From: SAR202 cluster bacterium Io17-Chloro-G6
Lineage (GTDB): Bacteria; Chloroflexota; Dehalococcoidia; UBA3495
Direction of reading: 5' to 3'
DNA length: 64,000 nt
NCBI GenBank assembly: GCA_002816585.1
Contig: MUCT01000041.1
Coordinates: 1 to 64,000 of the forward strand
The notes beneath the pieces are model-generated. The model did no database searches, was not told where the DNA came from, and saw only the letters and a list, made by a program, of their open reading frames with translations. A program made the translations under genes and the position numbers. Each line of letters opens with the position of its first letter. The first letter of the stretch is position 1. This document shows, one piece after another, positions 1-7,212 of the stretch.

Positions 1-2
1 CG

Positions 3-800
3 GGAATGGCGGCTCAGGATGTCGTCCCCAGTAACGGCAGCGGCTGTCCCTCCGGCAGTGAAGTAGATTGGGACATGCCGTCGGGCACCTCAATCGAACC
101 AAACGACGTGGTCACAATTACCTTCACCGCAGTCACCATCGTTAATCCCGGCACCTATTGTAACGAGGCCCATACCGTGCCGGGTCAATCAAAAACGAGC
201 AGCGGTCAAACAGCGATTGTGGAAATAGACACCTCCGGCGGGCTGTGCCCTGGCGAAGCGGTGCTGGTGAGTCATACCATGGACTCCGCCGATCTGGTGT
301 CCAGCGATCTGACCGCGCTTCCTTACACTTATACTTTGGAAGTCGATTACACCATAAAAGTGGAGAACATCGGAACCGAGGACCTGGAACTCTCGGGATT
401 CATCGACTTACTGCCGGTGGGCTATTCTTACTTCGCGAACATCCCAGGCGGGACCATCACCGACGCCCCATTCAACCTGCATTACGTCAGCAATCTCGAT
501 CGCCAGCGGGTGACCTGGAAATTTAACCCGGCCATTCCAATGGCGCCCGGCACGACGCAAACCCTACTGTTTAAAGCGGATTCTGTTGGCGGCCAGGGTA
601 ATTACTGGGTTGACCTTCTGGCGGAATTCGGAAACGGAGCCTTCTCCGAGAAGGTATACACGTGGCCGACAGCCTTGGTCTCAATCACAGACGTTTATGA
701 CGTGACGGCCATTGGACCAGATGGTAGCATGGTGATCGACCTCCAGGTGTTGGTCCAGGGCGAAGAAGGAATGATCGCCAGTTGGAACATAGACGAATAG
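3..800 (+). CDS. Partial surface/adhesin-like protein with DUF11-type repeats (C-terminal end)
   Basis: The frame is open from the left edge of the window, so the N-terminus is missing and the ATG at position 6 is probably internal. About 265 residues are visible. They are rich in Thr, Val, Gly and Asn and contain phrases typical of Ig-like 'conserved repeat' (DUF11) extracellular domains, such as YTIKVENIGTEDLELSG followed by an IDLLPVGYSY stretch. Two cysteines lie in the first 90 residues (PGTYCNEA, GGLCPGE). No membrane anchor or sorting motif is seen at the C-terminus. The likely role is an extracellular or cell-surface structural protein; substrate and partners are unknown. Family assignment is by motif impression only. 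Confidence 0.55.
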   Translation, partial: GMAAQDVVPSNGSGCPSGSEVDWDMPSGTSIEPNDVVTITFTAVTIVNPGTYCNEAHTVPGQSKTSSGQTAIVEIDTSGGLCPGEAVLVSHTMDSADLVSSDLTALPYTYTLEVDYTIKVENIGTEDLELSGFIDLLPVGYSYFANIPGGTITDAPFNLHYVSNLDRQRVTWKFNPAIPMAPGTTQTLLFKADSVGGQGNYWVDLLAEFGNGAFSEKVYTWPTALVSITDVYDVTAIGPDGSMVIDLQVLVQGEEGMIASWNIDE

Positions 801-950
801 CCGCTTGGGTCCATGATGGCGGCGGTGTTCAATTCCGAAATATTCAGGTCGGCTGTTAACTGCCCCTTCAATCCCGGTGTCTGCCCCATCTTTGGGGCGG
901 AGCCACACCGGGCCAGCCCCTGATTGGGCGCCGGGCTTACCCGTCGACTG

Positions 951-1340
951 CTACAGCGCCGCCAAACCCACCCGGGCGCAGTCTTCGTCCTGTTGAGCAG
1001 TGCCGCCACTGCCTCCGATGGCGCCGACAATCTCACCATCGCGGATGATCGGCAAGGCGCCCTGAGCGGGGATGATGCGGCCCCCCTGAGTGGCCATGAT
1101 GGCCTGGACCACCGGAGAGTCGGCGGAGATGCCGCTGCTATCCCGGCCGAAGCCAACCGCGCCGACAGCCTTGCCCTGGGCCGCAATGGCGCTGATGAAT
1201 ATGGCTCCCTCCATCCGGTTGAAGGCCAGCAGATGTCCGCCGGCGTCGCAGACCGAAACACTTAGCTTGATATTTATCCGCCCTGCCTCGGCTATCGCCG
1301 CCTGAACCATCCTGTTTGCTTCGCTTAGTGTCAGTGCCAT
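951..1340 (-). CDS. GlcG/HbpS (DUF336) family protein
   Basis: The 129-aa protein has the usual length and pattern of the GlcG/HbpS family. The N-terminal helix LTLSEANRMVQAAIAEA is followed by a VSVCDAGGHLLAFNRMEGA strand-turn, a KAVGAVGFGRDSS region and the closing GALPIIRDGEIVGAIGGSGG motif. Members are small cytoplasmic or secreted proteins linked to heme/corrinoid binding or found beside glycolate and diol metabolism; the ligand here is unknown. The start ATG is preceded by a strong AGGAGG. It converges with the surface protein gene to its left and is divergent from the monooxygenase gene to its right, so it is probably transcribed alone. Confidence 0.85.
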   Translation of the reverse strand: MALTLSEANRMVQAAIAEAGRINIKLSVSVCDAGGHLLAFNRMEGAIFISAIAAQGKAVGAVGFGRDSSGISADSPVVQAIMATQGGRIIPAQGALPIIRDGEIVGAIGGSGGTAQQDEDCARVGLAAL

Positions 1341-1429
1341 AATTATTCCTCCTAGCTACTGCTGACGATTATTGTCCCCAAAATCATTGTGGCGACCTGT
1401 GGTCCGATGATGGCCCAGATATCATTGTT

Positions 1430-1473
1430 GATACCTGTCTCCATCGATACCTATCTCGTGATACCTGTCTCGG
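1430..1473. repeat. Three direct repeats, GATACCTRTCTC
   Basis: Three copies of the 12-mer GATACCTGTCTC (one with A for G) lie at 1430-1441, 1446-1457 and 1460-1471. The last two form an imperfect 14-bp tandem (12 of 14 identical). They sit in the 372-bp divergent gap between the GlcG gene and the monooxygenase gene, about 60 bp upstream of the predicted promoter. They could be operator sites or a simple duplication. Confidence 0.5.
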
Positions 1474-1533
1474 AAGGTTGGCTCCAATATTACCTCTGAG
1501 TCCTCCTTGCCACAACATTGTGTTGATACATGG

Positions 1534-1562
1534 TTGCCACTAGAATTCTCAATGGCTATAAT
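1534..1562 (+). promoter_or_regulatory. Sigma-70-like promoter for the flavin monooxygenase gene
   Basis: TTGCCA at 1534-1539 and a perfect TATAAT at 1557-1562 are separated by 17 bp. Transcription would start near 1569, leaving a leader of about 140 nt before the ATG at 1713. No known leader structure was recognised in between. The rest of the 1341-1712 gap shows only the direct repeats noted separately. Confidence 0.6.
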
Positions 1563-1712
1563 CCCCGGTGTTAAAGACGGGCACACGAATTTACGATTGT
1601 GAAGGAACCGTAAATTCTGCCCTGTTATACATCGGAATACGGAAACCGGCTCCGAAATCTGGAAGCCGCCCTGGATCGGCGGGCCGGAAACCGGGAGCAC
1701 GAGGAGGAGCAA

Positions 1713-2912
1713 ATGGTTGACCAGCTTAAACGCCCCACGGAACATGCCGAGATCTACTGGTTCTCCGAGCAGCCTTACGGACACGTTGACGAGGAGGACT
1801 TGAAGAAGTACGACTCGGGCCGCCTTGGCTTTCCCAATTCCTTCTTCGACCCAGAGAAGGCGGCGGTGCTCTACAACAATTACCACGAGCAGTACCATCT
1901 GGCCGATGAGGTGGGCTTCGACGGCATCATGAGCAACGAACACCACGCCTCATACTGGTGCATGAAGCCAGCGGTTAACCTGGATGCCGCCGTCATCGCC
2001 AAGCTGACCAAAAATGTCAAGATCGCGATCTTGGGCAACGTCATCTCAGTCGGGGACCCGATCCGCATGGCAGAGGAAATCGCCATGCTGGATTGTTATT
2101 CCGGAGGCCGGATTATATCTGGCTTCGTGCGCGGCACCGCAGTGGAGACGCTGCTATCCGGGCAAGACCCCACGGAAAACTTCGCGCGGTTCCAGGAGGC
2201 TCACGACCTCATTATCAAGTGCTGGACCGATCCGGGCCCCTTTCGGCACGAGGGCAAGTATTTCCAGTACCGGGTGGTCAATCCCTGGGTGAAGCCCATG
2301 CAGACCCCCCGCCCCGACATCTGGTTCCCCGGAACCGGCAGCCCCGAGAGCGTGGTATGGGCGGCCCAGCACGGCCACCCCTATATGAATCTGGGCGCGT
2401 TGGTAGAGACCACTATGTGGCTAAAGCAGATCTACATCGACACCGCCAAAGAGGCCGGATTTAAGGCTGGTCCGGAACACTTCGGATACCTTCTCCGGTG
2501 TGTGGTAGCGGACACTGATGAAAAGGCAATTGAGATTGGCCGTGAGTTCATGTGGACCGCGGACCACCGGCAGAAGGGACCCAGAGAGCACAACGACCCG
2601 CCCGGTTACCAGTCCCGCCGGGCCGTGGAGGTAAAGCGGTCGCGGCCCGCCCTGGGCACCGGCACGTCGGAATACGGGAACCCAACCACCTATGAAGAAC
2701 TCCAAGCTGTCAACAACATCATCGTGGGAAGCCCGGAGACAGTCACGAGGAAATTTTCTGAGATCATCGAAAACCTGAGCCCCGGATACATTCATATCTA
2801 CGGCAACGAGGGCGCCATGAAACACGAGGACACGATGCGCTCGATCGAGCTCTTGGGCAAAGAGGTCATCCCGGCCTTGCACGAAATCAAGCTCAAGGCT
2901 TACGACGACTAG
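1713..2912 (+). CDS. Luciferase-like (LLM class) flavin-dependent monooxygenase
   Basis: The 399-aa protein belongs to the bacterial luciferase/alkanesulfonate monooxygenase superfamily, which uses reduced FMN or F420 and usually O2 to oxidise organic substrates. Visible family features are the early GFDGIMSNEHHASYW strand-loop, a LGNVISVGDPIRMAEEIAMLD core, SGGRIISGFVRGT and a C-terminal IVGSPETVTRKFSEI segment. The start is an ATG preceded by GAGGAGGAG. It has its own promoter upstream and two hairpin terminators downstream, so it looks monocistronic. Substrate cannot be read from sequence. Families of this type are expanded in marine SAR202 Chloroflexota, which fits the context. Confidence 0.88.
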   Translation: MVDQLKRPTEHAEIYWFSEQPYGHVDEEDLKKYDSGRLGFPNSFFDPEKAAVLYNNYHEQYHLADEVGFDGIMSNEHHASYWCMKPAVNLDAAVIAKLTKNVKIAILGNVISVGDPIRMAEEIAMLDCYSGGRIISGFVRGTAVETLLSGQDPTENFARFQEAHDLIIKCWTDPGPFRHEGKYFQYRVVNPWVKPMQTPRPDIWFPGTGSPESVVWAAQHGHPYMNLGALVETTMWLKQIYIDTAKEAGFKAGPEHFGYLLRCVVADTDEKAIEIGREFMWTADHRQKGPREHNDPPGYQSRRAVEVKRSRPALGTGTSEYGNPTTYEELQAVNNIIVGSPETVTRKFSEIIENLSPGYIHIYGNEGAMKHEDTMRSIELLGKEVIPALHEIKLKAYDD

Positions 2913-2940
2913 GCCCAGCGGAACTCAGGAAGATCAAGAA

Positions 2941-2978
2941 GGCCCCATCCCTCGCCAAGTGGATGGGGCCTCTTTTAT
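2941..2978 (+). terminator. Rho-independent terminator after the monooxygenase gene
   Basis: GGCCCCATCC at 2941-2950 pairs perfectly with GGATGGGGCC at 2961-2970 around a 10-nt loop, and is followed by TCTTTTATT. Confidence 0.9.
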
Positions 2979-2994
2979 TGTATTCACCTGATAC

Positions 2995-3031
2995 ACGTAG
3001 GAGCATAGCGTTGCTGTGTCCCTACGTTTTT
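2995..3031 (+). terminator. Second hairpin terminator
   Basis: ACGTAGG at 2995-3001 pairs with CCTACGT at 3021-3027, with an inner AGCA/TGCT stem, and is followed by a T run. It sits just before the convergent isochorismatase gene and would back up the first terminator. Confidence 0.6.
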
Positions 3032-3058
3032 CGCCGATCTATCTGACGGCCGGTCTCG

Positions 3059-3661
3059 CTAACTCAGGGCGGCGATTGTCTCGTTCGTGGTTCGGACTCG
3101 CACCAACAGCGGGAGCACATGGTTGACCGTCATCTCGTGTACGTCCACCTCGCCAGCGGTGCAGCAATCGCTGACCACCACGCATTGGACATCTCTGTTC
3201 TTGGCGTCCCGGGCCGTGCCTTCCACACTGCGCTGGGTGGAAATCCCGCCGACCAGTATGGTCTCGGTTCCCAGGTGACGCAGAATCTGGTCCAGATTGG
3301 TGCCGTAATACGCGCTGAACCGGGGCTTCACCACCAGGAAGTCCTCCGGCTGCATGGCCAACTCGTCGATCACATCTACCGCCGGAGAGCCTGGCAGCAT
3401 GGGATTGCCGGCGCCACCGCCGATGTCGGAAACGGTCTTCGGGGCGTCGGCGTTGTCCGCTCTGCGGTGAGTGGTGATGTAGATCAGCGGAGTCCCAACT
3501 TTACGGCAGTGGGCGATCATTTTCTGGAAACTGGCCACAATGTCCTTGCGGTTATCGGGCAGGCTGTAGGTGGGTCCGGGGCCGCCTTTGGCGATGGCGT
3601 TGACCATATCTATGATGATAAAAGCGGTCGTCTTAGGGTCCAGCTTGATGGCGTCAGGCAT
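3059..3661 (-). CDS. Isochorismatase-fold hydrolase with Ser in place of the nucleophilic Cys
   Basis: The 200-aa protein has the complete isochorismatase/nicotinamidase fold. The Asp of the usual triad is D18 in AFIIIDMVN and the Lys is K112 in VVKPRFSAYYGT. The position normally occupied by the nucleophilic Cys, in the pattern GxxTxxC-V-x-x-T-A-R-D-A, is S145 here (GISTQRSVEGTARDA). Canonical amidases of this family need Cys, whereas true isochorismatases work without it, so the reaction is uncertain. It could be a hydrolase with altered chemistry or a non-catalytic protein. It is the last gene of a minus-strand run that also holds a YHS protein and acyl-CoA dehydrogenases. Confidence 0.82.
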   Translation of the reverse strand: MPDAIKLDPKTTAFIIIDMVNAIAKGGPGPTYSLPDNRKDIVASFQKMIAHCRKVGTPLIYITTHRRADNADAPKTVSDIGGGAGNPMLPGSPAVDVIDELAMQPEDFLVVKPRFSAYYGTNLDQILRHLGTETILVGGISTQRSVEGTARDAKNRDVQCVVVSDCCTAGEVDVHEMTVNHVLPLLVRVRTTNETIAALS

Positions 3662-3703
3662 AGTCGTTCTCCACTTCGGGTTCGGTAAATCGCCTGTGGC
3701 CGG

Positions 3704-3901
3704 CTAACTTAGGAATGTCTCTGGGCTGGCCAGGAATTTGGTCCGGCAGTCCAAACCGCAGAAATACAGCCACGAGCCGTCGTGGAAGATGCGGGTACCC
3801 AATTGAGGGTCGACTTCAGAAGCTCCGAAGGAGGTCTGGGAGGTTTGGGACCGCGCCTGTTCCTCGTCTATCTCTTTACCGCATACGATGTCTTTGGCCA
3901 T
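3704..3901 (-). CDS. Small YHS-domain protein
   Basis: This 65-residue protein starts with the YHS-type metal-site motif DIVCGKEID and has a second Cys pair in YFCGLDCRTKF. YHS domains are short treble-clef-like modules, often found at the ends of metal-transporting ATPases or as free-standing proteins that bind metals. Here it stands alone, 42 bp before the isochorismatase-fold gene on the same strand. A 10-bp tandem duplication (AGTATTAGCC twice, 3916-3935) lies just upstream of its start. Cargo and partner are unknown. Confidence 0.75.
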   Translation of the reverse strand: MAKDIVCGKEIDEEQARSQTSQTSFGASEVDPQLGTRIFHDGSWLYFCGLDCRTKFLASPETFLS

Positions 3902-3988
3902 TGGTAACTCTCCATAGTATTAGCCAGTATTAGCCGCCGATCTGCCTGGTGGCCGCTGTAGTTTGAATTGATTTTCCCTGTGGGGTCC

Positions 3989-4049
3989 TTCGACAGGCTC
4001 AGGACGAGCGGTAAAGACACCATTTCCGTTCGTGGTGAGGCTTGTCGAA
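3989..4049. repeat. Imperfect palindromic intergenic element (REP-like)
   Basis: The left arm at 3989-4011 (TTCGACAGGCTCAGGACGAG and following) is an imperfect inverted copy of the right arm at 4026-4049. The arm sequence is nearly the same as that of the perfect element at 55525-55594, so both belong to one dispersed family. It lies between the YHS gene and an acyl-CoA dehydrogenase gene. It could fold into a hairpin in the mRNA and affect decay or readthrough. Confidence 0.7.
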
Positions 4050-4070
4050 CCATATGCAGAATCGTCCCTC

Positions 4071-5258
4071 TTAGGTTCCAGTAGGCAGAGGCAAGCCAAG
4101 CCGGACTTTGCCTGGAACGTCCAATAGCGCCGCCGCGATTCTGGCCCGGTGGTCGTAGGTCGTTCCCAAACGCATGGTCCAGGATGTGACCCGGCGGAAC
4201 CACAGGTGGAGGTCGAACTCCATCATGAATCCAATTCCACCGTGGATCACCTGGGAGTGGCGCACCACCACCTCGCACTTCTCGTTACAGAAGGCCTTGG
4301 CCTGAGACACCTCAACCGATGAGGGAAGACCTTGGTCCATATTCCAGAGGGCTTCGTAGGTCAGCATCTGGCCGCCGTCAACATGAAGGATCATGTCGGC
4401 CAGCATGTGCTGCACCGATTGGAAGGACCCGATGGGCCGTCCAAAGGCCACCCTGTTTTTGGCGTAATCGATGGCCATCTCGGCGTCTTTCCGCGCTGCT
4501 CCGACCATCTGGCAGCAGAGCAACGCAGTGGCCCGATCTAGCATCCTTTGAATAATAGGCCATCCCTCGTCCACATCGCCCACCAGAGCTGTCCGCTCGA
4601 CACGGACGTTCTGGAAGTCCACCCTGCTCTGCTTGTCCTTGGCCAATGTGGTCAGCGATGTCTGGGTGACGCCGGTCCCGTTGGGGTCCACTAGGAACAG
4701 AGAGATCCCCTGGTTGGCGTCTGAAGCAGGTGATGTTCGGCAGGCCACTAGGCACCGCTGGGCCACGACAAAGTTATCGACGAACATCTTGGTACCATTC
4801 AATACCCAACCGTCGCCGTCGCCTTCGCCGGTAGCAATAGCCTGGACCTGCATGGCCTCGGGCACGAGGCGGGGGTCACGCTCGTGGACCGCCCAGGTAA
4901 GAACCATGCTGCCGTCGGAAACCGCTGGGAGGATATCCTGCTTTTGCTGTTCTGTGCCGTCGTTGGCGATGGTGAGGGCTGCGACTGCAGTGCTGTGCAA
5001 GGGCACCGGCGCCAGCACCCTGCCAGCCTCCTCAAGCACCAGGCCCAGGTAGGTCAAGGGCAGCGCCTGACCACCGTACTTCTCGGGAAGCGCCAGGCCC
5101 AGCCACCCCAAGTCCGCCATCTGCTTCCAGAGAGCGGGAGAGTACCCAAGACCGTCTAACTCCATCTCGCGGACCATGGCCGTGGAGATCTCTGCTTCCA
5201 GAAACTCCCGGGCCACGTTCTTCAGCATCTGTTCTTCTTCGGAGGGCAATATGTCCAT
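4071..5258 (-). CDS. Acyl-CoA dehydrogenase family protein (first of a pair)
   Basis: At 395 aa this is a full-length acyl-CoA dehydrogenase: an N-terminal helical domain (WKQMADLGWLGLALPEKYGG), a middle beta domain (WVLNGTKMFVDNFVVAQ) and a C-terminal helical bundle (RVAFGRPIGSFQSVQHMLADM). The C-terminus has the VIHGGIGFMMEFDLHLWFRR pattern, typical of members that act on bulky CoA thioesters and often form heteromers. It would transfer electrons from acyl-CoA oxidation via FAD to the ETF encoded nearby. The neighbouring dehydrogenase on the same strand suggests a heterotetramer of two different subunits; that is inference. The acyl substrate is unknown. Confidence 0.88.
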   Translation of the reverse strand: MDILPSEEEQMLKNVAREFLEAEISTAMVREMELDGLGYSPALWKQMADLGWLGLALPEKYGGQALPLTYLGLVLEEAGRVLAPVPLHSTAVAALTIANDGTEQQKQDILPAVSDGSMVLTWAVHERDPRLVPEAMQVQAIATGEGDGDGWVLNGTKMFVDNFVVAQRCLVACRTSPASDANQGISLFLVDPNGTGVTQTSLTTLAKDKQSRVDFQNVRVERTALVGDVDEGWPIIQRMLDRATALLCCQMVGAARKDAEMAIDYAKNRVAFGRPIGSFQSVQHMLADMILHVDGGQMLTYEALWNMDQGLPSSVEVSQAKAFCNEKCEVVVRHSQVIHGGIGFMMEFDLHLWFRRVTSWTMRLGTTYDHRARIAAALLDVPGKVRLGLPLPTGT

Positions 5259-5353
5259 GGTTATCCTTGTTTTATCGCGTGACTACGGCCGATTGACGTA
5301 ATACTGGAATGTTTGATCGTTCCGCGCGCAGCGTATTTCCCACGCCTGTGGCG

Positions 5354-6556
5354 TTAGCCTCGGGGCAGGCCCAGGCCGCGGCGTGCCATTTGGTCGCGCA
5401 TGATCTGGACGCTGCCGTGGTTGATCCCCGATTGGAACGAACCCATCAGGTTGTGGGCGTACAGACCGTCTTCGATGGCCTCGGGAGACCCGTTCAGTAG
5501 CTGGGCGTAGGGCCCCAGAATCTGCGAGATGGCCTCGGTGGTGTGCACGCCGTGCTCCGGCGCCCACACTTTCTCAGCGGAGCCCTCATAAGTGAACGTG
5601 TCACCCCGGTTCACCAGAGACATGCTCCGCATGGTCATCAGACGGCAGACCTGGGCCTCGGTCCATAATTCGGCCAGCTTGTCGCGCACTGCAGGGTCCT
5701 CGGCCGGAGAATGACCGCCAAAGTCGTTTTCCTTGACCCAGTTGACGATGTCCTCGTCGCGGCGCACCGAGATCAGATACCGGCTGGCGCCAACGCGGTC
5801 CAGGTTCAGGCCCATGGCGCCCACGTACCAGCCGCCGTTTTCCTCGCCCAGCAAACAGGAGGCCGGTATGCGAACGTTCTCAAAGAAGGTCTCGTTGGTT
5901 CGGGACATGCCGTAGGTGGTGCCCAGCGGGGCCGGCGGATCGCTCTGGATGGTCCACAGTGGCCGCACGGTGATTCCTGGCGTGTCCATCGGTATCAGGA
6001 ATATGGATATGCCCCGGTGCCTGGGCGCGTCGGGGTCGGTGCGGCACATCATATAGATGTGGGACGCGTAGTGGGCGGCCGAGGTGTACATCTTTTGCCC
6101 GTTAATCACGTACTCGTCTCCGTCCCGCACGGCCCGGCACTGCAGTCCCGCCAGGTCGGCGCCGGCCTGGGGCTCGGTGAATCCCAAAGCGAAGATAATC
6201 TCGCCGCGGATCATGCCGGGAATGAAGTACTCTTTCTGCTCCTCGGTCCCGGCGGCAAGGATGGCCGGCGCTCCGCTTCCGGCGCCACCCACGCCGATAC
6301 CCAGCCTCATGAACTCCTCTTCAACGATGTATTGATCGATCCGGCTGCCGCTCTGGCCGCCGTATTCCTTGGGCCAACTTATGCCGATCCAGCCCTTATC
6401 GGCGACCTTCTTTACCAGGTCGCGGTACTCGGGACCACGGCCTCCCTCTTCGCCGCTTTCCATCTCGTCAAGGAGACCCTGACTGACGTTTCCGGAAATG
6501 AATTCCCGCACTTCCAGGCGAAGGCTCTCTTGCTCTTGTGTGTAACCAAAATCCAT
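5354..6556 (-). CDS. Acyl-CoA dehydrogenase family protein (second of a pair)
   Basis: This is a 400-aa acyl-CoA dehydrogenase with N-terminal GWIGISWPKEYGG, the FAD/substrate-site strand FALGFTEPQAGADLAG, and a middle-domain EYVINGQKMYTSAAHYASHIY. I chose the ATG at 6556 (MDFGYTQEQ), because GGAGAG lies at the right distance; the frame also opens five codons earlier at a TTG. Its C-terminal domain differs from the upstream partner and lacks the HGGxGF motif. Adjacent, non-identical dehydrogenases commonly work as alpha2beta2 enzymes in steroid or branched-chain acyl-CoA breakdown, so this pair may do the same. The fused ETF is two genes upstream. Confidence 0.88.
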   Translation of the reverse strand: MDFGYTQEQESLRLEVREFISGNVSQGLLDEMESGEEGGRGPEYRDLVKKVADKGWIGISWPKEYGGQSGSRIDQYIVEEEFMRLGIGVGGAGSGAPAILAAGTEEQKEYFIPGMIRGEIIFALGFTEPQAGADLAGLQCRAVRDGDEYVINGQKMYTSAAHYASHIYMMCRTDPDAPRHRGISIFLIPMDTPGITVRPLWTIQSDPPAPLGTTYGMSRTNETFFENVRIPASCLLGEENGGWYVGAMGLNLDRVGASRYLISVRRDEDIVNWVKENDFGGHSPAEDPAVRDKLAELWTEAQVCRLMTMRSMSLVNRGDTFTYEGSAEKVWAPEHGVHTTEAISQILGPYAQLLNGSPEAIEDGLYAHNLMGSFQSGINHGSVQIMRDQMARRGLGLPRG

Positions 6557-6669
6557 TTTGTGACTCTCCAATCCCGGCTGAAAACTAGGCCGCGGGGCCC
6601 CTCGTATTCACGCCTTAGTCATTCTCGTGTGCCTGGGAATCTGTGTCAAGTTGGCCGGTGCCGCCGCGC

Positions 6670-7161
6670 CTAGGCTGACGTGTGATGAACTCGGAATCTC
6701 AACGCTTTAACCATATTAGCGATTCCCAGCAGAATGCCCAAGCTAACTACGGCAGCCTGGGATGGGGTGATTTTCGCCACAATATGAGGAGGATCTCCGG
6801 CATAAACGCCCACCGAATGCTCGATCTGACCCGCGCCGAATACTAACGTAAGCAGGATGAACAGGACTCGAGCAACCCGCAGGAACAGATTGCGGGGCCT
6901 CCACAGCCCATAAGCAGTAAGGGCCAGAAGAAGTAAAGGAACGCCCGTCGAAAGATGGGCTAACGCGTGACGGGTACCTTCAGGGGAGTCAGAAGGGTTA
7001 CCGAAGATTAGGTCGCCGACGACGAACAATCCCAAGCAAAAGACAACCCAGGATATTCCCGGGTGTAGTTGCAAGATCCAGGCTCGTATGGTCAGGCTCG
7101 TATGGTTCTGATGCGCAGCATACTTGTCCACGCCCCTCTGGTAAATGTGGTTCCTGACCAT
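6670..7161 (-). CDS. Small integral membrane protein, function unknown
   Basis: The frame encodes up to 163 aa with about four hydrophobic segments (GISWVVFCLGLFVVGDLIF, GVPLLLLALTAYGLW, VLFILLTLVFGAGQI, AAVVSLGILLGIANMVKAL). No family was recognised. It lies between the fused ETF gene and the acyl-CoA dehydrogenases, so it may be part of the same transcript. The start is doubtful: codons 19-29 are built from an exact 14-bp tandem duplication (7079-7106), which is not a multiple of three. The true start may therefore lie downstream, for example at the TTG at 7074. Confidence 0.55.
   Translation of the reverse strand: MVRNHIYQRGVDKYAAHQNHTSLTIRAWILQLHPGISWVVFCLGLFVVGDLIFGNPSDSPEGTRHALAHLSTGVPLLLLALTAYGLWRPRNLFLRVARVLFILLTLVFGAGQIEHSVGVYAGDPPHIVAKITPSQAAVVSLGILLGIANMVKALRFRVHHTSA
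7079..7106. repeat. Exact 14-bp tandem duplication
   Basis: CAGGCTCGTATGGT occurs twice head to tail (7079-7092 and 7093-7106). A 12-bp inverted copy, TGACCATACGAG, follows at 7155-7166. The repeat lies at the 5' end of a small membrane-protein gene. Confidence 0.9.
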
Positions 7162-7212
7162 ACGAGTGCGTCCGACGTATTTGCTGGTGGTTCCCTCACT
7201 CCGTTTTAACTA

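Noticed and set aside
3916..3935. 10-bp tandem repeat AGTATTAGCC before the YHS gene, considered as an operator
   Set aside because: Too short and without any promoter context to call a regulatory site; mentioned only with the gene.
5711..6673. A 320-codon plus-strand frame opposite the second acyl-CoA dehydrogenase
   Set aside because: It is the antisense shadow of a high-GC coding gene; the minus-strand product has clear family motifs, while this one has none.
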